A DNA stretch of 64,000 nt from Paenibacillus sp. FSL R5-0345 (lineage in GTDB: Bacteria; Bacillota; Bacilli; Paenibacillales; Paenibacillaceae). The stretch is from the NCBI RefSeq assembly GCF_000758585.1, contig NZ_CP009281.1:4092001-4156000 (forward strand), written 5' to 3'. Numbering within the stretch: position 1 is the first letter of the stretch; each line of letters starts with the position of its first letter. Under the pieces are notes generated by a model. That model was given only the letters and a program-made list of their open reading frames with translations, was not told where the DNA came from and searched no databases. A program made the translations under genes and the position numbers. Positions 8,509-16,946 of the stretch are shown here, one piece after another.

Positions 8509-8537
8509 AGTATAGCATCTCCATTAACAAAAGTAAA
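8509..8537 (-). promoter_or_regulatory. Sigma-A promoter of rpsO
   Basis: The minus strand has TTTACT, exactly 17 nt, then TATACT; the -10 is preceded by TGC, making an extended -10. It lies between ribF and rpsO, with the initiation point near 8502. Confidence 0.8.
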
Positions 8538-8554
8538 CGGCTTGTCCGGGATGA

Positions 8555-9502
8555 CTATAGATTATACCCCAAAATCTTCTTTGCGGTTTCTGCATCCTCA
8601 CCAATTTGAGTGATCAACGCATCTATAGATTCGAATTTCCGTTCAGGACGAATGTAAGATACTAATTCTACCTTGAGCTCTTGATCATACAAGTCTCCTT
8701 CGAAGTCAAACAGATGAACCTCAAAGCTTGGAGTCAATACACCATCATGAAAAGTAGGTTTAACGCCCACATTCATAACCCCGTAAAGAACTTTATCCTT
8801 ATAAAAGACTCGGACGGCATAAACACCTTTAGTTGGTATTACAAAATGAGCACTGAGCTTCAAATTCGCCGTTGGAAAACCAATTGTGCGACCTCTCTTC
8901 TCACCATGACCCACTTCACCACGAAGATAATAACAACGTCCGAACCAGGAGTTTGCCAGCTCTAAATCCCCGTTTTGGAGACTTTTGCGAATGCCTGAGC
9001 TACTGACCTTTTCTCCTTCAAGCAGAAAAGGGGGAGCAACCTCTACATTCATAACACCTTCACCCAGCTTGCGAAGCATCTCAACATCGCCTTCACCTTG
9101 ATAACCAAAACGAAAGTCAAAGCCGACAACTGCAGTTACAATATGTAGCGGCAAAAGCATAACAGAGACAAAATTTTGTGGACTTACACGGGAAAGCTGC
9201 TCATTAAATTCAATAACATATAAGATATCGACACCCATACTAGCTAGAATCTCCTGCTTTTCTACGGGTGGCGTCAAATACCCTTCATAATCACCCTTAC
9301 CCATAACATCTTTAGGATGGGGATGAAATGTAAGGACTGCGGCCGGTACACCTTGTTTACGGGCTAAGGCCACAGCGGATGTAATGACGCTGGCATGTCC
9401 ACGATGCAATCCGTCAAACTGCCCTAGAGCAGCCACTTGAGGCTGAGCCCACTCTGCAGCAGTCTCCGGAGACATCGGATAGGTTAACGTTACGGTTCTC
9501 AC
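8555..9502 (-). CDS. ribF: Bifunctional riboflavin kinase / FAD synthetase
   Basis: Makes FMN from riboflavin and FAD from FMN. N-terminal FMN adenylyltransferase domain: ALGQFDGLHRGHASVI (the HxGH nucleotidyltransferase motif), LTFHPHPKDV and SSSGIRKSLQNGD. C-terminal riboflavin kinase domain: RGRTIGFPTANL, TKGVYAVRV and LFDFEGDLYDQELKVELVSYIRPERKF. The start is placed at GTG 9502 because TAGGTGAG lies seven nt upstream and MRTVTLTYP aligns with the B. subtilis RibC start. A GTG four codons upstream has no suitable ribosome binding site. Known as ribC in B. subtilis; it follows truB as there. Confidence 0.95.
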   Translation of the reverse strand: MRTVTLTYPMSPETAAEWAQPQVAALGQFDGLHRGHASVITSAVALARKQGVPAAVLTFHPHPKDVMGKGDYEGYLTPPVEKQEILASMGVDILYVIEFNEQLSRVSPQNFVSVMLLPLHIVTAVVGFDFRFGYQGEGDVEMLRKLGEGVMNVEVAPPFLLEGEKVSSSGIRKSLQNGDLELANSWFGRCYYLRGEVGHGEKRGRTIGFPTANLKLSAHFVIPTKGVYAVRVFYKDKVLYGVMNVGVKPTFHDGVLTPSFEVHLFDFEGDLYDQELKVELVSYIRPERKFESIDALITQIGEDAETAKKILGYNL

Positions 9503-9539
9503 GCTGTTTCTCACCTACAATTCACTTGGTAAAATTGAT

Positions 9540-10454
9540 TTAAGCTTGTGCAAACACCTTCACTGGAGCAATTGCACCTGTATCTTCCAATTCATAAATG
9601 CCAAGAAATCCACCTTGAAGATCGTATAGCCGAAATTGACTGTTCGTCTTCACCTCTGGAGCGATAAATCGCGAGGACAAACGTTGCCCCTGCAAAGCTG
9701 CCTTCTTTTTCTCATCCATTACAGTGTGCTTTGGCATATGAGAAATGGCTTCGTCTGCAGCGATTAAATGATCTTCCAATGTTCCGGCTTCCTTGTGAGT
9801 CGCAATATCCTCTAGCGTAAGACAATGACTAGCAGAAATCCCTGCCGACATCGTTCTCTCAAGCTTTACCATCACACCCGGCAGTCCAAGTGCTCGTCCG
9901 ATATCGACACAGAGAGTACGAATGTACGTGCCCTTTGAGCACAGCACCCGGAAGGTGATATCTGGATGATTGCCTTCCCAAGTCATATCCGTCATTTCAA
10001 TTTCATAAATCTCTACTTCACGGCTTTTACGTTCAACGGTTTTGCCTTCTCGTGCCAGCTCATAAAGACGTTTCCCGTCAACTTTAACCGCTGAATACAT
10101 CGGAGGAACCTGAGAAATAACACCTTTAAATGAAGCAAGCACTGATAGAATTTCTTCTTCAGTTACATGCACCTCATCAACAGTTTCTGTAATAGTCCCT
10201 GTTAAGTCCTCGGTATCACTGGACATCCCCAGTCTCAGTGTAGCCACATATTCTTTAGGCAACTCCTGAATATACTCCACAACACGAGTAGCACGACCCA
10301 GACAAAGCGGCAGTACACCTGTCACCTGAGGATCAAGCGTTCCCGTATGTCCGATCCGTTTCATACCGAGAATACGACGCGCCTTGGCTACAACATCATG
10401 TGAAGTGAAGCCTGCCGGCTTGTAAACCGCCAGTACACCTTCTAATTCACTCAT
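9540..10454 (-). CDS. truB: tRNA pseudouridine-55 synthase
   Basis: Isomerises U55 in the T-loop of tRNAs. The catalytic aspartate is D41 in GHTGTLDPQVTGVLP. KPAGFTSHDVV near the N-terminus, PPMYSAVKVDGKRLYELAREG and CSKGTYIRTLCVDIGRALG are TruB signatures. A short C-terminal PUA-like region follows. At 304 residues the size is normal. Its ATG overlaps the nrnA stop by four nt (ATGA), indicating coupled translation. Confidence 0.97.
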   Translation of the reverse strand: MSELEGVLAVYKPAGFTSHDVVAKARRILGMKRIGHTGTLDPQVTGVLPLCLGRATRVVEYIQELPKEYVATLRLGMSSDTEDLTGTITETVDEVHVTEEEILSVLASFKGVISQVPPMYSAVKVDGKRLYELAREGKTVERKSREVEIYEIEMTDMTWEGNHPDITFRVLCSKGTYIRTLCVDIGRALGLPGVMVKLERTMSAGISASHCLTLEDIATHKEAGTLEDHLIAADEAISHMPKHTVMDEKKKAALQGQRLSSRFIAPEVKTNSQFRLYDLQGGFLGIYELEDTGAIAPVKVFAQA

Positions 10455-11428
10455 AAATGACGTCTAACCTCCTCAAGCACCTGAGCTATTGCCTCTTCAA
10501 GTGTAGCTTCTATACGCGCACCTGCAGCACGGGTATGACCGCCACCTCCAAACGTTTGCGCTAGATCAGCCACGTCCACCTTACCAGCAGAACGCAAACT
10601 AACCTTAACCGCATGTTCATGAATGACCTTGAACAGAATTCCTACTTCCACACCTCGAATATTACGAGGGTAGTTCACGATTCCTTCTAAATCTTCATTC
10701 GCAGCAGCACATTCGATCATATCCTCAGGTGTAACATACAGCCAGGCAATATTCCCTTCGGGTGATAATTGAAGAGTATTTAATGCTTTATTTAGAATTT
10801 TAATCTGTGGCAATGTCATTTCTTCAAGTAAGGTCTCAGCCAGTTCAGGACCGTTAACACCATAAGAAAGCAGTTCGGATACGGCCGCCATTACTTTAGG
10901 TGATGTGTTGGTATATCGAAATCCACCAGTATCTGTCAAGAGACCTGTGTATATTGCTGTAGCAATATCGATGTCCCATGTAATCTCGAACGTCTTTAGC
11001 AGATCGAACAAAATTTCCGCAGTCGCAGCAGCATCCGGTTTGATTAAATTCACAAGTCCATAACCGTTATTAGTTGGGTGATGGTCAATATTCAGGATTA
11101 GAGCATCATTCGCAAAATAGCGATGGGTCAGCCCTACTCGCTGAAAATCAGCACAATCCACACAGATCACATTGCTGTATTGACGGGGCGGTTCACTAGA
11201 GGCCATATTGATGATTTCATCCGAATGCCATAAGTATTCCATCCGCTTCGGTATCGGTCCTTCATTCAGCATAGTGTATTTTTTGCCCAGACATGAGAGA
11301 AGCCAGCCCACCGCTAGGGTGGAGCTGACTGCATCTCCGTCCGGCTGAACATGCGACACTACAAGGTAATCGTCGTGTTCCAGCAGAAACTCACGGGTCT
11401 GCTGGAGACTTTGTTCATAGCTCTGCAT
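10451..11428 (-). CDS. nrnA: DHH/DHHA1 phosphoesterase, NrnA-type nanoRNase / pAp phosphatase
   Basis: Likely degrades 2-5-nt RNAs and dephosphorylates 3'-phosphoadenosine 5'-phosphate. The DHH domain carries SHVQPDGDAVSS (metal ligands, residues 25-36), ICVDCAD, and NIDHHPTNNGYG with the DHH triad at 115-117. The C-terminal DHHA1 domain ends in FGGGGHTRAAGARI. At 325 residues it fits NrnA. In B. subtilis nrnA (ytqI) lies elsewhere; placement between rbfA and truB is common in Paenibacillus and clostridia. The ATG follows AAAGGAGACGGCGA. Confidence 0.93.
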   Translation of the reverse strand: MQSYEQSLQQTREFLLEHDDYLVVSHVQPDGDAVSSTLAVGWLLSCLGKKYTMLNEGPIPKRMEYLWHSDEIINMASSEPPRQYSNVICVDCADFQRVGLTHRYFANDALILNIDHHPTNNGYGLVNLIKPDAAATAEILFDLLKTFEITWDIDIATAIYTGLLTDTGGFRYTNTSPKVMAAVSELLSYGVNGPELAETLLEEMTLPQIKILNKALNTLQLSPEGNIAWLYVTPEDMIECAAANEDLEGIVNYPRNIRGVEVGILFKVIHEHAVKVSLRSAGKVDVADLAQTFGGGGHTRAAGARIEATLEEAIAQVLEEVRRHL

Positions 11429-11451
11429 TCGCCGTCTCCTTTATAAAGGTT

Positions 11452-11480
11452 GTTCAAAATAGCCTTAGGCTATTTTGAAC
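11452..11480 (-). other. Perfect 13-bp inverted repeat between rbfA and nrnA
   Basis: GTTCAAAATAGCC, a 3-nt loop and GGCTATTTTGAAC form a perfect stem. A second palindrome, CCTTTATAAAGG, follows on the nrnA side. There is no T tract after the stem, so it is not a standard terminator. It could be a processing site or stabiliser in the operon mRNA. Confidence 0.7.
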
Positions 11481-11498
11481 TCCTTTTAGTACCGATTT

Positions 11499-11846
11499 CT
11501 AATCGTTCTTGTGAAGCTCTCCGAGAAGTTTCTCAATGTGACTGCCGTAAGCGACAGATTCATCAATCTTGAAGATCAGTTCCGGTGTGTGCCGTAGGCG
11601 AATCGCCTTGCCAAGCTCAGAGCGAAGAAAACCATTTGCTTTTTCGATCGCTTTTAGTGAGCCTGACTTCTGTTCTTCATCCCCGAACACGCTTAGGTAT
11701 ACTTTCGCTTGCGACAGATCGTTAGTCACGTCTACGCCAGTTACAGTTACAAAACCGATTCGAGGGTCTTTCAGTCCGCTTTGGATAAGTTGACTAAGCT
11801 CTTTCTTGATCTGCTCGCCCACTCGTCCTGCTCTAATTTTAGACAT
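11499..11846 (-). CDS. rbfA: 30S ribosome-binding factor A
   Basis: Cold-shock-related maturation factor for 16S rRNA 5' ends. The 115 residues begin [21 protein letters not shown], continue with [29 protein letters not shown] (KH-like fold) and end with [24 protein letters not shown], all standard for RbfA. It lies between infB and nrnA. The small gene ylxP, found between infB and rbfA in B. subtilis, is absent; the gap here is only about 20 nt. Confidence 0.97.
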   Translation of the reverse strand: MSKIRAGRVGEQIKKELSQLIQSGLKDPRIGFVTVTGVDVTNDLSQAKVYLSVFGDEEQKSGSLKAIEKANGFLRSELGKAIRLRHTPELIFKIDESVAYGSHIEKLLGELHKND

Positions 11847-11864
11847 CTATATTCACCTCTTCGC

Positions 11865-14510
11865 TTAGCGCTCTACAGTTTCCATAAGAAACGCTTCGAT
11901 AATGTCGCCCTCTTGGACGTCATTATAGCGTTCCAAAGTTATGCCGCATTCATAACCTTGCGCCACTTCTTTGGCATCATCTTTAAAGCGTTTCAAGGTA
12001 TCAACTTTACCTGTAAATACAACGATTCCGCTACGGATCAAGCGCATTTCAGCATTACGGGTAATTTTACCATCAATAACCATACAACCTGCAATGGTAC
12101 CCACTTTACTGATTTTGAAGACACTACGTACTTCAGCGTGTCCGATAACGTTCTCTTTATAGATAGGATCAAGCATACCCTTCATTGCACTTTCGATTTC
12201 CTCGATTACATTGTAGATGATGTTATGGAGACGAACATCTACTTTTTCTTGTTCAGCAGCTGCCTTGGTTTGAGCGTCCGGACGAACGTTAAAGCCAATA
12301 ACAATAGCATTAGATGCTGCTGCAAGTGTAATATCGGATTCCGTAATGGCACCAGCACCGCTGTGAATGATCTTCACGCGGACGCCTTCCACTTCGATCT
12401 TAGCCAGGGAACCTTTAAGTGCCTCGACTGAACCTTGTACGTCAGCTTTAATGATAACGTTAAGGTCTTTGATCTCGCCATCTTTAATGTGCTGGAACAA
12501 ATCATCCAATGTTACACGGGTGTTCGTATTCAGCTCAGATTGACGTTGTGATGTGGAACGTCTATCAGCAATCGCACGGGCTTTACGCTCGTCTTCGAAA
12601 GCCATAAACGGATCGCCAGCTTGTGGCACCTCAGTCAAACCAGTAATTTCTACTGGAGTGGAAGGTCCAGCTTCCTTGATCTTACGTCCTTTATCATTAA
12701 CCATCGCACGTACACGTCCGAAGCAGTTACCTGCTACAAAAGCATCGCCGACTTTCAATGTGCCGTTCTGTACCAGAACACGTGCAACTGGACCACGGTT
12801 CTTATCAAGCTCAGCTTCTATAACTGTACCGCGTGCCCGTTTGTCAGGGTTAGCTTTGTACTCATTAACTTCAGCAACGAGCAAGATCATTTCCAGCAGT
12901 TCTTCCAAGTTAATACGTTGTTTTGCAGAAAGGTTAACGAAGATGGTATCTCCGCCCCACTCTTCAGGAACGAGTTCATAGCTTGTAAGCTCTTGCTTCA
13001 CCTTATCAGGATCTGCACCCGGCTTATCGATTTTGTTGACAGCAACAATGATCGGAAGTCCAGCAGCTTTAGCATGTGCAATAGCTTCAACAGTCTGAGG
13101 CATAACACCGTCATCCGCAGCAACTACGATAATTGTCATATCCGTAACCTGTGCACCACGAGCACGCATAGCAGTAAATGCTTCGTGACCTGGTGTATCA
13201 AGGAACGTGATTTTCTTCTGATTAATTTCAACTTGATAAGCACCGATATGCTGTGTGATTCCGCCAGCTTCGCCTAGCGACACACTTGTCGAACGAATGG
13301 CATCCAGCAAAGTAGTTTTACCGTGGTCAACGTGACCCATGATCGTAACTACTGGAGGACGGGACTGAAGTTCATCTTCAGTATCATTCTCTTCCACAGT
13401 TTCGAAGCTATCCTCATCAACAGGAATCTTCACTTCTACTTCTACGCCGAATTCAGCAGCGAGCAGCAGGATGGTGTCGATATCCAGCTCTTGGTTGATG
13501 GTTGCCATAACACCCATAGAGATCAGCTTCTTGATTACTTCAGAAGCGTCTTTGTGAAGCAATTTCGCTGTTTCACCAACGGTCATGCTGCCACGAACGA
13601 TAATCTTCTTAGGTGTGTTATCAATCTTCTCACGGTGAACCATTGGCTGATTCTTACCACGGCCATTCTTACCACCACGACCACGGTAGTTACCGCCCTT
13701 ACCATCATCAAAACGTCTATTGTTCGTATTTGGTCGACCACCCGTTGTGTTCTTCTTAGGGCCTCTGTCGTCACCGCGTGTGAAACCTCCGCCGGTGTTA
13801 GATTGACCTTGTGGGCGGCTGTCAGTGCGAGGCGCACTGCTTTGTCCTTGCGGACGGCTGCCAGTATTACTTCCTTGTGGACGGCTGCCACCGGTATTGC
13901 TACCTTGCGGACGGCTGCCACCAGTATTACTTCCTTGCGGACGGCTACCACCGGTACTGCTACCTTGTGGACGGCTGCCAGTATTACTTCCTTGCGGGCG
14001 ACTGCCACCGGTATTGCTACCTTGTGGACGATTACCGCCTGTGCTGCTTCCTTGCGGACGGCTTCCGCTTGTACTGTTAGTACGTGGAGCTCCGCTTTGT
14101 TGCGGACGTGCATTCTGCGTTGAACCTGTTTGTGTTCTGCGGGAATCTTGTCCGCTTTGGGGCCTTGGGGACGTCGTCGATTGGTTGTTGTTTTGGTTAC
14201 TGTTCATACCTACCTGCTTTTCCTGTTGATTTTTGTTGGCATTCTGAGCACTTTGGGGTTCGGCAGTTACCGCACCGGTTGTCACCGGACGGCTGCTAGA
14301 GCTGGTATCCCGCTTGGCTGCAGCGTTCGACTTGATATCCTTGAAGAATTGTTCTACTTTGTTCACGGAACCGTTCTCCATGACACTCATATGATTATTC
14401 ACAGGGACATTCAAACGCTTCAGAATTGTAATAATTTCTTTACTGCTCATGTTTAGTGACTTGGCGTATTCGTACACGCGCAATTTATCTTTGTTCTCTT
14501 CTTTAGTCAA
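11865..14510 (-). CDS. infB: Translation initiation factor IF-2
   Basis: GTPase that places initiator tRNA on the 30S subunit and promotes subunit joining. An N-terminal IF2N domain ([18 protein letters not shown]) is followed by a long low-complexity linker with seven copies of a [14 protein letters not shown] decapeptide, a second IF2N-like domain near residue 305, and the G domain with GHVDHGKTT (about 392-400), [18 protein letters not shown] and NKID. Beta-barrel and C-terminal domains follow. The TTG at 14510, eight nt after GGAGG, is chosen over the GTG nine nt earlier, which overlaps the ribosome binding site. It overlaps ylxQ by eight nt. Confidence 0.96.
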   Translation of the reverse strand: MTKEENKDKLRVYEYAKSLNMSSKEIITILKRLNVPVNNHMSVMENGSVNKVEQFFKDIKSNAAAKRDTSSSSRPVTTGAVTAEPQSAQNANKNQQEKQVGMNSNQNNNQSTTSPRPQSGQDSRRTQTGSTQNARPQQSGAPRTNSTSGSRPQGSSTGGNRPQGSNTGGSRPQGSNTGSRPQGSSTGGSRPQGSNTGGSRPQGSNTGGSRPQGSNTGSRPQGQSSAPRTDSRPQGQSNTGGGFTRGDDRGPKKNTTGGRPNTNNRRFDDGKGGNYRGRGGKNGRGKNQPMVHREKIDNTPKKIIVRGSMTVGETAKLLHKDASEVIKKLISMGVMATINQELDIDTILLLAAEFGVEVEVKIPVDEDSFETVEENDTEDELQSRPPVVTIMGHVDHGKTTLLDAIRSTSVSLGEAGGITQHIGAYQVEINQKKITFLDTPGHEAFTAMRARGAQVTDMTIIVVAADDGVMPQTVEAIAHAKAAGLPIIVAVNKIDKPGADPDKVKQELTSYELVPEEWGGDTIFVNLSAKQRINLEELLEMILLVAEVNEYKANPDKRARGTVIEAELDKNRGPVARVLVQNGTLKVGDAFVAGNCFGRVRAMVNDKGRKIKEAGPSTPVEITGLTEVPQAGDPFMAFEDERKARAIADRRSTSQRQSELNTNTRVTLDDLFQHIKDGEIKDLNVIIKADVQGSVEALKGSLAKIEVEGVRVKIIHSGAGAITESDITLAAASNAIVIGFNVRPDAQTKAAAEQEKVDVRLHNIIYNVIEEIESAMKGMLDPIYKENVIGHAEVRSVFKISKVGTIAGCMVIDGKITRNAEMRLIRSGIVVFTGKVDTLKRFKDDAKEVAQGYECGITLERYNDVQEGDIIEAFLMETVER
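13845..14069 (-). repeat. Tandem repeats encoding the IF-2 linker
   Basis: About seven imperfect 27-30-nt units encode (G)[14 protein letters not shown] peptides. Units differ by synonymous changes and by deletion of one glycine codon. The stretch is disordered, basic and proline/glycine rich. Repeat number is likely to vary between strains. Confidence 0.85.
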
Positions 14511-14826
14511 TAAATCCACCTCCGACAGTATCTCCGAGTTGCTTGGAGATCATTTCCGCGAATCCTTTATCCGTAATGGCCAGTACTACACGCTGGTCTT
14601 TACCAATACTTGCACCGAGGCTGTCTCGGTGAAATGCGATTACTAGTGGAATATCGTAGGTTCCGCATTTATCACGGAACTTTTTTTGGGTATTATCTGA
14701 AGCGTCACCTGCCAGAACGACCAGCTTCGCCTCTGAAGACCGTACAGCTTTGAGTACAGCCTCATCGCCGGTGACTATCTTGCCTGCTCTCATGGCAAGC
14801 CCTAAATAAGAAAGCGCCTTACTCAT
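14503..14826 (-). CDS. ylxQ: L7Ae-family RNA-binding protein YlxQ
   Basis: Small kink-turn-binding-like protein of the L7Ae/L30e/S12e family. Its 107 residues show [47 protein letters not shown], the conserved core of the family. It sits in the standard nusA-rnpM-ylxQ-infB order. The ATG at 14826 (MSKALSYLG) is preferred; a GTG nine nt upstream, close to AAAGGA, is an alternative. It overlaps rnpM by eight nt and infB by eight nt. The in-vivo RNA target is not evident from sequence. Confidence 0.9.
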   Translation of the reverse strand: MSKALSYLGLAMRAGKIVTGDEAVLKAVRSSEAKLVVLAGDASDNTQKKFRDKCGTYDIPLVIAFHRDSLGASIGKDQRVVLAITDKGFAEMISKQLGDTVGGGFID

Positions 14827-15127
14827 TATCCTCACTATCCTTTGCTGCTAGAAACTGCTCTTCCACGGAAGTAAACTGCCGGGCAAGCTGGTCATAGATT
14901 TCAGGACTCACTTGACATTTCAAAGCGCGATCAAGTGCTTTATTCTTCTGTGCCAGCTTAAAGCATTCAAGCTTGCCGCATATGTAAGCACCACGGCCTG
15001 ACTTCTTACCTGTCAGATCAATCAGCACTTCGCCCTCGGGCGTCCTAACCACTCGAATCAGCTCTTTCTTCGGCATCATCTCTTGGGTAGCAACGCATTT
15101 GCGCAGCGGCACCTTTTTTTGTTTCAT
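14819..15127 (-). CDS. rnpM: YlxR/RnpM family RNA-binding protein (DUF448)
   Basis: Protein of 102 residues with the family core RKCVATQEMMPKKELIRVVRTPEGEV and SGRGAYICGKLECFKLAQKN, including the GRGAYIC motif. In B. subtilis the protein (YlxR, renamed RnpM) binds the RNase P RNA and modulates RNase P. It carries an acidic C-terminal tail after residue 85. It lies directly after nusA and overlaps ylxQ. Confidence 0.93.
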   Translation of the reverse strand: MKQKKVPLRKCVATQEMMPKKELIRVVRTPEGEVLIDLTGKKSGRGAYICGKLECFKLAQKNKALDRALKCQVSPEIYDQLARQFTSVEEQFLAAKDSEDNE

Positions 15128-15155
15128 AACATACGCCTCCCGTCAAGCAGGTTAA

Positions 15156-16253
15156 TTAATCAATGGAGACGGAATCCTGATGCATTTCATCAATAGAAGA
15201 TCTCGGTCTACCGTATTCCTGCTCCGCTTGACTTTCACTCTTGATATCAATTTTCCAGCCGGTAAGTTTAGCGGCAAGACGAGCATTTTGCCCTTTAATA
15301 CCGATAGCCAGTGATAATTGATAATCAGGAACGATCACCCGTGCCATTTTCTCTGCTTCAAAGACTTGAACTTCAAGGACCTTAGAAGGACTGAGTGCAT
15401 TAGCTACATATTCCTGCACCAGATCAGAGTAACGTACGATGTCGATCTTCTCGCCACGAAGCTCAGTAACGATGGTCTGAACGCGTGTTCCTCTTGGGCC
15501 CACGCAAGAGCCAACTGGATCTACTTCTGGATTGCGGGAATACACAGCAATCTTCGAACGGAAGCCAGCTTCACGAGCTACGGAACGAATTTCAACTACA
15601 CCATCAAAAATTTCCGGAACTTCGAGTTCGAACAGACGCTTCAGCAATCCGGGATGACTGCGGGACAGCATAATTTGCGGTCCTTTAGTGGTGTTCTCAA
15701 CTTTAGTGATATAAGCCTTGATACGCTCGCTTTGCTTAAACTTCTCACCTGGCATCAATTCACTAAGCGGCAAGACCGCTTCGATTTTACCAAGATCAAT
15801 GTAGATGTTCCGCATATCTTGACGTTGTACAAGTCCTGTTACGATATCATCTTCTTTGTCAATAAAGGCATTATAGATGAGTCCACGCTCTGCTTCGCGA
15901 ATCCGTTGTGTTACAACCTGCTTTGCAGTCTGTGCAGCAATACGCCCGAAATCACGTGGTGTCACTTCAAGCTCAGCAATATCTTCAAGCTGGAAATGCG
16001 GGTTAATTTCTCTGGCTGCCGGCAATGAGATTTCAGTCCTTGTATCCAGGACCTCCTCAACAATTAGCTTGCGGGCAAACACTTTGATTACGCCTGTGTT
16101 GCGGTTCATGTCAACACGTACGTTCTGTGCTGCATTGAAATTACGTTTATAACTAGAGATCAGCGCCGCTTCGATGGCTTCAAACAGCACATCTTTACTG
16201 ATGCCTCTCTCCCTTTCCAGCTCATTCATTGCTTCAATAAACTCCATACTCAT
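15156..16253 (-). CDS. nusA: Transcription termination/antitermination protein NusA
   Basis: RNA polymerase-associated factor that promotes pausing and intrinsic termination. The N-terminal RNAP-binding domain begins MSMEFIEAMNELERERGISKDVLFEAIEAAL, followed by an S1 domain (about residues 135-200) and two KH domains (DPVGSCVGPRGTRVQTIVTEL and LAIGIKGQNARLAAKLTGWKIDI). At 365 residues it is of the short Gram-positive type without the acidic repeats of E. coli NusA. The second ATG (residue 3) is an alternative start. It follows rimP, with a probable NusA-responsive hairpin in the operon leader. Confidence 0.97.
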   Translation of the reverse strand: MSMEFIEAMNELERERGISKDVLFEAIEAALISSYKRNFNAAQNVRVDMNRNTGVIKVFARKLIVEEVLDTRTEISLPAAREINPHFQLEDIAELEVTPRDFGRIAAQTAKQVVTQRIREAERGLIYNAFIDKEDDIVTGLVQRQDMRNIYIDLGKIEAVLPLSELMPGEKFKQSERIKAYITKVENTTKGPQIMLSRSHPGLLKRLFELEVPEIFDGVVEIRSVAREAGFRSKIAVYSRNPEVDPVGSCVGPRGTRVQTIVTELRGEKIDIVRYSDLVQEYVANALSPSKVLEVQVFEAEKMARVIVPDYQLSLAIGIKGQNARLAAKLTGWKIDIKSESQAEQEYGRPRSSIDEMHQDSVSID

Positions 16254-16279
16254 GAATTTCCGGCCCCCCTTTCAAGACG

Positions 16280-16747
16280 TTAAAAAATAATGGCCAATCT
16301 CGCGCTTGCGACTTTGGCGTACGGTACTACATGTTCTTTTTTGCCCGCGGAGATGAGCAGTTCCTCGTTCTCGAACGAGAGCAAACGACCTTCAAATTCT
16401 TTGAGTCCTTGAATCGGCTCATAAACAGTCACATACACGTCCTTGCCTACCGCTTTAGCTACATCCGCAGCTTTTTTGAGAGGACGCTCTGCTCCCGGTG
16501 AGGAAACCTCAAGGAAATATGCCTCAGGGATAGGATCATTCTCATCCAACTGCTGACTGAAATATTCGCTAATGCTGCCGCAGTCATCAATATCAATGCC
16601 GCCTTCTTTATCTACGAATATACGCAGAAACCAATTGGAGCCTTCCTTCACGTATTCAACGTCCACCAGTTCGAAACCATTGTCGTCGAGATAGGGCCCG
16701 AGCATCTGCTCTACCGTTTGTTTAATTTTAGATTTGGGTGTGCTCAA
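16280..16747 (-). CDS. rimP: Ribosome maturation factor RimP
   Basis: Assists 30S assembly. N-terminal domain: FELVDVEYVKEGSNWFLRIFVDKEGGIDIDDC; then YFLEVSSPGAERPLKKAADVAKAVGKDVYVTVYEP; and a C-terminal Sm-like domain ending VPYAKVASARLAIIF. The TTG at 16747 is chosen because GTGGAGG lies nine nt before it; this gives 155 residues, the usual length. A 14-codon extension upstream is not conserved. First gene of the rimP-nusA-rnpM-ylxQ-infB operon. Confidence 0.95.
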   Translation of the reverse strand: MSTPKSKIKQTVEQMLGPYLDDNGFELVDVEYVKEGSNWFLRIFVDKEGGIDIDDCGSISEYFSQQLDENDPIPEAYFLEVSSPGAERPLKKAADVAKAVGKDVYVTVYEPIQGLKEFEGRLLSFENEELLISAGKKEHVVPYAKVASARLAIIF

Positions 16748-16785
16748 AAGAAAATTACCTCCACGAACTTGTCTTTTGCTATATA

Positions 16786-16815
16786 CCAAAGATAAAGAGT
16801 GGGTTTCCCCACTCT
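16786..16815 (-). terminator. Leader hairpin before rimP-nusA: probable attenuator
   Basis: A perfect 8-bp stem AGAGTGGG / CCCACTCT with a GAAA tetraloop is followed on the RNA by TTATCTTT. It lies about 30 nt downstream of the predicted rimP transcription start, so it would act in the leader, and it also sits 131 nt after the polC stop codon. The weak U-tract fits a NusA-dependent terminator, as described for the B. subtilis ylxS(rimP)-nusA leader. Confidence 0.75.
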
Positions 16816-16850
16816 TTACACAACGGACTTATCTCATTATTACCAAAGAA

Positions 16851-16879
16851 ATTATACCATAGTGAGTCTGGACTGACAA
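16851..16879 (-). promoter_or_regulatory. Sigma-A promoter of the rimP-nusA-infB operon
   Basis: The minus strand has TTGTCA, exactly 17 nt, then a perfect TATAAT. It lies in the polC-rimP spacer, roughly 100 nt before rimP. This is the closest match to consensus in the window. Confidence 0.9.
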
Positions 16880-16946
16880 GTGCTAGCCCTTGACTCCCCC
16901 TTTGGAGCTCTCTTCTCTAGCCATGAAATAAGTGTTGTTAAAGCCT

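Noticed and set aside
13845..14069. Regular direct repeats considered as a CRISPR array
   Set aside because: Units are contiguous and coding, with no unique spacers, and the reading frame of IF-2 runs through them.
13323..14229. Long plus-strand open frames opposite infB (up to 266 codons, repeat-rich)
   Set aside because: They are antisense to the tandem repeats of the IF-2 linker, whose codon pattern leaves other frames open. They have no ribosome binding sites or recognisable domains.
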